The position numbers and the translations under genes are program-made. From RGIG3009 sp964389495 (lineage in GTDB: Bacteria > Bacillota > Clostridia > Oscillospirales > Acutalibacteraceae), in contig CAYMDU010000075.1 in assembly GCA_964389495.1 (NCBI GenBank), forward strand, positions 1 to 8,787: a stretch of DNA of 8,787 nt, read 5' to 3'. Within the stretch, counting starts at the first letter, position 1. Every line of letters begins with the position of its first letter. Shown piece by piece: positions 7,509 to 8,787 of this stretch. A model generated the notes under the pieces. It did not search any database. It was not told where the DNA came from and worked only from the letters and a program-made list of their open reading frames with translations.

Positions 7509-8066
7509 ATGGCAACAATGTACGACGACATTGGAAAAGTTTTATTCACGGAAGAAGAAATTGCCGAAATCGTTCAGAATATGGGGCGGCAAATCAGCGA
7601 AGATTATAAAGGGAAAAACCTGCTGTTGGTTAGCGTGTTAAAGGGTTCGTTGGTGTTTATGGCCGATTTGATGCGCGCCATCACCATTCCCTGTGCCATC
7701 GATTTCCTGTCGGTATCCAGCTATGGAAACGGCACGGTAACTTCGGGCGAAGTTCGCATTTTAAAGGATTTGGATGTCTCGCTGGAAGGCAAAGATTTGT
7801 TGGTGGTGGAGGATATTCTCGATTCGGGAATGACTCTGTCCTATCTTTTGAAAAACTTATCCGCTCGCAAGCCGGCCAGTATTCGCTTGTGCACTTTTTT
7901 GGATAAACCGGAGCGCCGGCGGGTGGATATTCATGCCGATTATGTGGGCGCTTCTGTGCCGGATGAATTTATTGTAGGCTACGGTTTGGATTATGCAGAG
8001 CACTACCGCAATGTTCCGTACATCGGTGTGTTAAAGCCGGAGGTTTACGCAAGCGGGAAGGAGTGA
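7509..8066 (+). CDS. hpt: Hypoxanthine phosphoribosyltransferase
   Basis: Hpt salvages hypoxanthine (and often guanine) by transferring phosphoribose from PRPP, giving IMP or GMP in the cytoplasm. The protein is 185 residues, normal for the bacterial type. Key segments are LKGSLVF (44-50, pyrophosphate loop), the flexible loop DFLSVSSYG (65-73), the PRPP-binding motif VVEDILDSGMTL (99-110) with the paired acidic residues E101 and D102, and the C-terminal base-binding block DEFIVGYGLDY (152-162). GGAGGAT (7494-7500) is 8 nt before ATG 7509. A second ATG at 7518 would match the shorter starts seen in relatives, but is badly spaced. Location between tilS and ftsH is a hallmark of Firmicutes, where tilS and hpt are occasionally fused; here they are separate. 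Confidence 0.95.
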   Translation: MATMYDDIGKVLFTEEEIAEIVQNMGRQISEDYKGKNLLLVSVLKGSLVFMADLMRAITIPCAIDFLSVSSYGNGTVTSGEVRILKDLDVSLEGKDLLVVEDILDSGMTLSYLLKNLSARKPASIRLCTFLDKPERRRVDIHADYVGASVPDEFIVGYGLDYAEHYRNVPYIGVLKPEVYASGKE

Positions 8067-8072
8067 GCGAAA

Positions 8073-8787
8073 ATGGAATCGCACAATAACGATTGGGGAA
8101 AAACCCTGCGGAATTTGGGCTTAATGATCGGAATTCCGGTTTTGGTTGCGGTGATTTTCTGGATGTTTATGTCCGGCACACAATCGCAAACCGACAAAAA
8201 AGTCTATTCCGACTATATCAACTATTTTAAAACCGCTCAGGTAGAAAGCTACGATCTCAATTTGGGCGGGCGTGTGCAAATTCTGTTAAAGAAAGAGTAC
8301 CGCGAGGATGTCAACGGAGACGGAAAAATAGACGATCGGGATATTCTTACCTACACCGTTCCGAATGTGGGGTTGTTTTTGGAAGATATCGATCCCTATC
8401 TGGATACGGTTTCGCAATACGACATGACACAAGCATCGCAAGTGTCGTCGTGGATTGTAAGTATGTTGCCGTCGTTGCTCATTATCATAATGTTGGTAGT
8501 AATGGGCATGATGATGCGGCGGTCGTTGAACAACTTTGAAGGCGGCGGAAAAATGTTGGGCTTTGGGAAAGCGCATGTGCGCCAGCCTAACGAAGAAAGC
8601 CGCCGCACCACCTTTGAAGATGTAGCAGGCGCCGACGAAGAAAAAGAAGAACTGCAAGAAATTGTGGAATTTCTCCGTTCGCCGAAGCGATTTAAAGAAT
8701 TGGGGGCCCGTGTGCCCAAAGGTGTGCTGTTGGTTGGCCCTCCGGGCACCGGCAAAACATTGTTGGCGCGGGCGGTGGCCGGCGAAG
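8073..8787 (+). CDS. ftsH: ATP-dependent zinc metalloprotease FtsH, N-terminal part (cut by window edge)
   Basis: FtsH is a hexameric membrane AAA+ protease that removes misassembled membrane proteins and selected regulators. Only 238 codons lie in the window; there is no stop, so it continues to the right. Seen here are a short cytoplasmic tail, membrane helix 1 (about 12-33), an extracytoplasmic domain (about 35-125), membrane helix 2 (about 127-148), the linker with FEDVAGADEEKEEL (181-194), and the Walker A motif GPPGTGKT at 222-229. The zinc protease domain (HExxH) is beyond the edge. AAGGAG at 8058-8063 overlaps the hpt stop and is 9 nt from the ATG. Oddity: residues 79-90 of the external domain form a perfect dockerin/EF-hand calcium loop, DVNGDGKIDDRD. 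Assignment is secure. Confidence 0.95.
   Translation, partial: MESHNNDWGKTLRNLGLMIGIPVLVAVIFWMFMSGTQSQTDKKVYSDYINYFKTAQVESYDLNLGGRVQILLKKEYREDVNGDGKIDDRDILTYTVPNVGLFLEDIDPYLDTVSQYDMTQASQVSSWIVSMLPSLLIIIMLVVMGMMMRRSLNNFEGGGKMLGFGKAHVRQPNEESRRTTFEDVAGADEEKEELQEIVEFLRSPKRFKELGARVPKGVLLVGPPGTGKTLLARAVAGE
8307..8342 (+). other. Dockerin/EF-hand-like calcium loop coded inside ftsH
   Basis: Codons 79-90 of ftsH read DVNGDGKIDDRD. The EF-hand ligand positions 1, 3, 5, 9 and 12 are D79, N81, D83, D87 and D90, with Gly at position 6 and Ile at position 8, which fits the type I dockerin loop pattern D-x-N-G-D-G-x-I-D/N-x-x-D exactly. It is a single loop, not the duplicated repeat of a true dockerin. 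It lies between two predicted strands of the extracytoplasmic domain, where calcium would be available. The match is seen directly; calcium binding is inferred. Confidence 0.6.

Noticed and set aside
8286..8755. Minus-strand open frames opposite ftsH
   Set aside because: They are antisense to the conserved FtsH linker and membrane regions, and the products are low-complexity Phe/Ser-rich shadows.

Overview
The window is an ordinary core-genome segment of a low-to-mid GC Gram-positive bacterium, most likely a Clostridia member in or near the Oscillospirales. The evidence is an RNase J, a membrane GdpP-type c-di-AMP phosphodiesterase next to rplI and dnaB, and the tilS-hpt-ftsH trio, each with a strong Shine-Dalgarno site. 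Base composition looks close to 50% GC. Leucine is written mostly as TTG (14 of 25 Leu codons in the ftsH fragment). No genus can be named from the sequence alone.

Layout. Bases 1-85 hold one good Rho-independent terminator and one weaker candidate, presumably for a gene left of the window. Bases 86-143 are AT-rich with two short palindromes. A near-consensus housekeeping promoter (TTGACA, 17 nt, TAAAAT) lies at 144-172 and should start a leader of about 125 nt carrying a perfect 8-bp hairpin. Seven same-strand genes follow, with gaps of only 2-30 nt and no visible internal terminator: rnj (RNase J), gdpP-like, rplI, dnaB, tilS, hpt and ftsH. The last is cut by the right edge after 238 codons. 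They look like one long operon.

How the genes relate. The run joins RNA decay (RNase J), second-messenger turnover (GdpP), ribosome assembly and fidelity (L9), replication fork unwinding (DnaB), tRNA-Ile2 decoding (TilS), purine salvage (Hpt) and membrane proteolysis (FtsH). In Bacillus subtilis gdpP-rplI-dnaB (dnaC there) and tilS-hpt-ftsH are separate clusters; here they are continuous and preceded by RNase J. All seven genes look intact as far as they can be read, with catalytic motifs present.

I see no mobile element, CRISPR array, tRNA, rRNA or obvious new system. The most unusual item is a perfect dockerin/EF-hand-type calcium loop in the extracytoplasmic domain of FtsH. Secondary points are a roughly 104-residue, strongly basic, disordered N-terminal extension on RNase J, the leader hairpin ahead of it, and a two-codon mini-ORF overlapping the GTG start of gdpP.
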